Part shown: positions 41,786 through 42,706 of the stretch, in pieces
Layout: every line of letters starts with the position of its first letter
How positions within the stretch are numbered: position 1 is the stretch's first letter
NCBI GenBank assembly: GCA_001512785.1
Contig: LFSQ01000086.1
Location: 1 to 42,706, forward strand
Length of the DNA stretch: 42,706 nt
Direction: 5' to 3'
Origin: Syntrophomonas sp. DTU019
GTDB lineage: Bacteria > Bacillota > Syntrophomonadia > Syntrophomonadales > Syntrophomonadaceae
Notes under the pieces: model-generated
Told to the model about the DNA's origin: nothing
Databases searched by the model: none
Seen by the model: the letters and a program-made list of their open reading frames with translations, nothing else
Position numbers and translations under genes: made by a program

Positions 41786-42189
41786 TGCATTAACTCGCTC
41801 TTACTCCAGACATTTAAGGGCGTAACTGGCTCAGCAGGTTGATTATCTAACATTAACTTGCTTTTACTGCCAAACATACCGCTAATTATAGTTTTCGGAT
41901 GTTGTTTTTACAAGCCGGTTGTTAACACCTCATTTCATTTAACATTTTGTTTACCTCCAGGCTGTAAGACACTATTTTAATGCCCTAGCAGGATTTTCTT
42001 AGGCAATAGAAGAAATCGTATAAAATGGTATTATGAGGAAGTGAGATGAAAAATGGCTTTTTCTTGGCAAAGCAATCGACCGCCTCATAGGTGGTCCGCG
42101 TAAAATAACATCACCAATCTTTGTAAAAGACTTTTCAGCGGAGAACCAGCAAATTCTAGCCTTGTTTGTTGCATAATCAATTTACCAGG
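41786..42189 (+). other. Intergenic region bordering an IS21 element
   Basis: No supported gene. A GAGGAAGTGAG site precedes an ATG at about 42047-42049 that opens a 14-codon frame (MKNGFFLAKQSTAS), with a TATAAA at about 42019 upstream; it may be the beginning of a gene broken up by the insertion or chance. The outer edge of the IS cannot be fixed, since its right end is outside the window. Confidence 0.3.
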
Positions 42190-42257
42190 AATTGCAGAAT
42201 GGAATTCCCTGAAGTTGCAAAGTAAAATTCCCTGTTATTGCAGATAAGCCATTGCAG
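42190..42257 (+). mobile_element. IS21-family left end: three transposase-binding repeats
   Basis: AATTGCAGAATGGAATTCCCTG (split: AATTGCAG + AATGGAATTCCCTG, 42190-42211) and AGTTGCAAAGTAAAATTCCCTG in the same arrangement (42213-42234) are 22-bp near repeats, and a third TATTGCAG starts at 42236, giving an exact 23-base period. Multiple internal repeats at the left end, shortly before istA, are typical of IS21 elements. Confidence 0.75.
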
Positions 42258-42316
42258 CGCTCCCCATACCACCTTACCCTTGTAGTTGACAGACTATAGG
42301 GGAAGGAGATCGGAGG

Positions 42317-42706
42317 ATGCTGACAATGGCTCAAGTAAATCGTATCAGAGAACTGTTCTTTGAAAAAGGGCTGAAATATGCCGAAATATCCAGAGTTACA
42401 GGTTTTGACGTTAAAACCGTGAAAAAGTACATCGAGCAGGAAGACTTTAACCAGGCGCCCAAGATACCAAAGCCGCGTTCTTCGAAGCTGGATCCGTATA
42501 AGAACTACATTGATACGTGGTTGGAAGAGGACAAGGTTGCCCGGAAGAAACAGCGCCATACGGCCCGCCGAATCTATGATCGTTTGGTGGAGAATTATCC
42601 CGAATTTGACTGTTCGTACCGTTTGGTAGCGAGTTACGTGGCCGAAAAGAGACAGGAGCTGTATGGGGAAAGCCGTTTTTACGTGCCGCTAAAACATATC
42701 CCCGGG
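42317..42706 (+). CDS. istA: IS21-family transposase IstA (N-terminal part)
   Basis: The first 130 residues of an IS21 IstA transposase, cut by the window end. The HTH start MAQVNRIRELFFEKG with YAEISRVTGFDVKTVKKYI matches IstA, followed by a basic linker and SKLDPYKNYIDTWLEED, HTARRIYDRLVENYPEF, SYRLVASYV. The catalytic DDE domain and the partner istB lie beyond the window. ATG 42317 with GGAAGGAG 8 bases upstream; ATG 42326 with GGAGG is an alternative. Upstream repeats mark the left end of the element. Confidence 0.9.
   Translation, partial: MLTMAQVNRIRELFFEKGLKYAEISRVTGFDVKTVKKYIEQEDFNQAPKIPKPRSSKLDPYKNYIDTWLEEDKVARKKQRHTARRIYDRLVENYPEFDCSYRLVASYVAEKRQELYGESRFYVPLKHIPG

Noticed and set aside
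1-42706. tRNA or rRNA genes
   Set aside because: No cloverleaf with a GGTTCGAATCC-type T-arm or rRNA core sequence was recognised by eye on either strand; a tRNAscan run would settle it.

Overview
The window looks like a chromosome segment from a low-to-mid GC, spore-former-related Firmicute of the class Clostridia (a Syntrophomonas/Desulfotomaculum-type background is my guess). This rests on strong AGGAGG-type ribosome binding sites, a DUF3231 (spore-coat-like) protein, a c-di-AMP riboswitch, a complete seven-gene Mrp antiporter operon, an ECF sigma/zinc anti-sigma module and dispersed GGGACG-type palindromes. No rRNA, tRNA or CRISPR array was seen. Several start codons were moved from the longest ORF to the site with the best ribosome binding site.

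Layout. 1-8.8 kb: a partial DedA-family membrane protein, a DUF3231 protein, a short MutS2 paralogue lacking the Smr domain with a folded leader and terminator in front of it, an MFS exporter, a PhzF-family enzyme, an Xre regulator + DUF6773 membrane-protein pair with a periodic operator, and a YkvI-type transporter. A 52-bp copy of the MFS gene's 3' end reappears 2 kb downstream. 9.4-12.6 kb: a c-di-AMP riboswitch and terminator controlling a glycine-betaine-type ABC importer (binding protein, ATPase, permease). 13-18 kb, mostly minus strand: a PadR regulator with its membrane-protein partner, a 33-bp perfect palindrome touching a macrodomain gene, a hemerythrin-like protein and adenine deaminase, then a plus-strand isochorismatase-like hydrolase. 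19.4-26 kb: a KdpD-type universal-stress-domain protein divergent from mrpABCDEFG; mrpE appears to start at a rare ATT codon. 26.6-29 kb: a histone-deacetylase-like hydrolase, a small membrane protein and a GNAT acetyltransferase.

29-35.1 kb is the most interesting stretch: a tightly overlapping three-gene minus-strand operon encoding an unrecognised, probably helical protein, a PLD-superfamily protein with two Tdp1-like HxK...N motifs, and a 940-residue SNF2-type helicase. The architecture suggests an anti-phage or DNA-processing system. Relatives of the local palindrome family lie on both sides. 35.4-38.3 kb: an ECF sigma factor, zf-HC2 anti-sigma factor and two membrane proteins (one LiaI/LiaF-like). 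38.8-41.8 kb: a tiny DUF2892 protein, a cluster of palindromes, a secreted beta-propeller-like protein and a RarD-type transporter. The window ends inside the istA gene of an IS21-family element whose left-end repeats are visible.

Themes: ion and osmotic homeostasis (Mrp, riboswitch-controlled osmolyte import, the KdpD-like stress domain), envelope stress (ECF module, PadR pair), and a dispersed palindrome family between genes that comes in two terminal variants (ACAGA...TGTC and CCAACAGA...TGTTGG).
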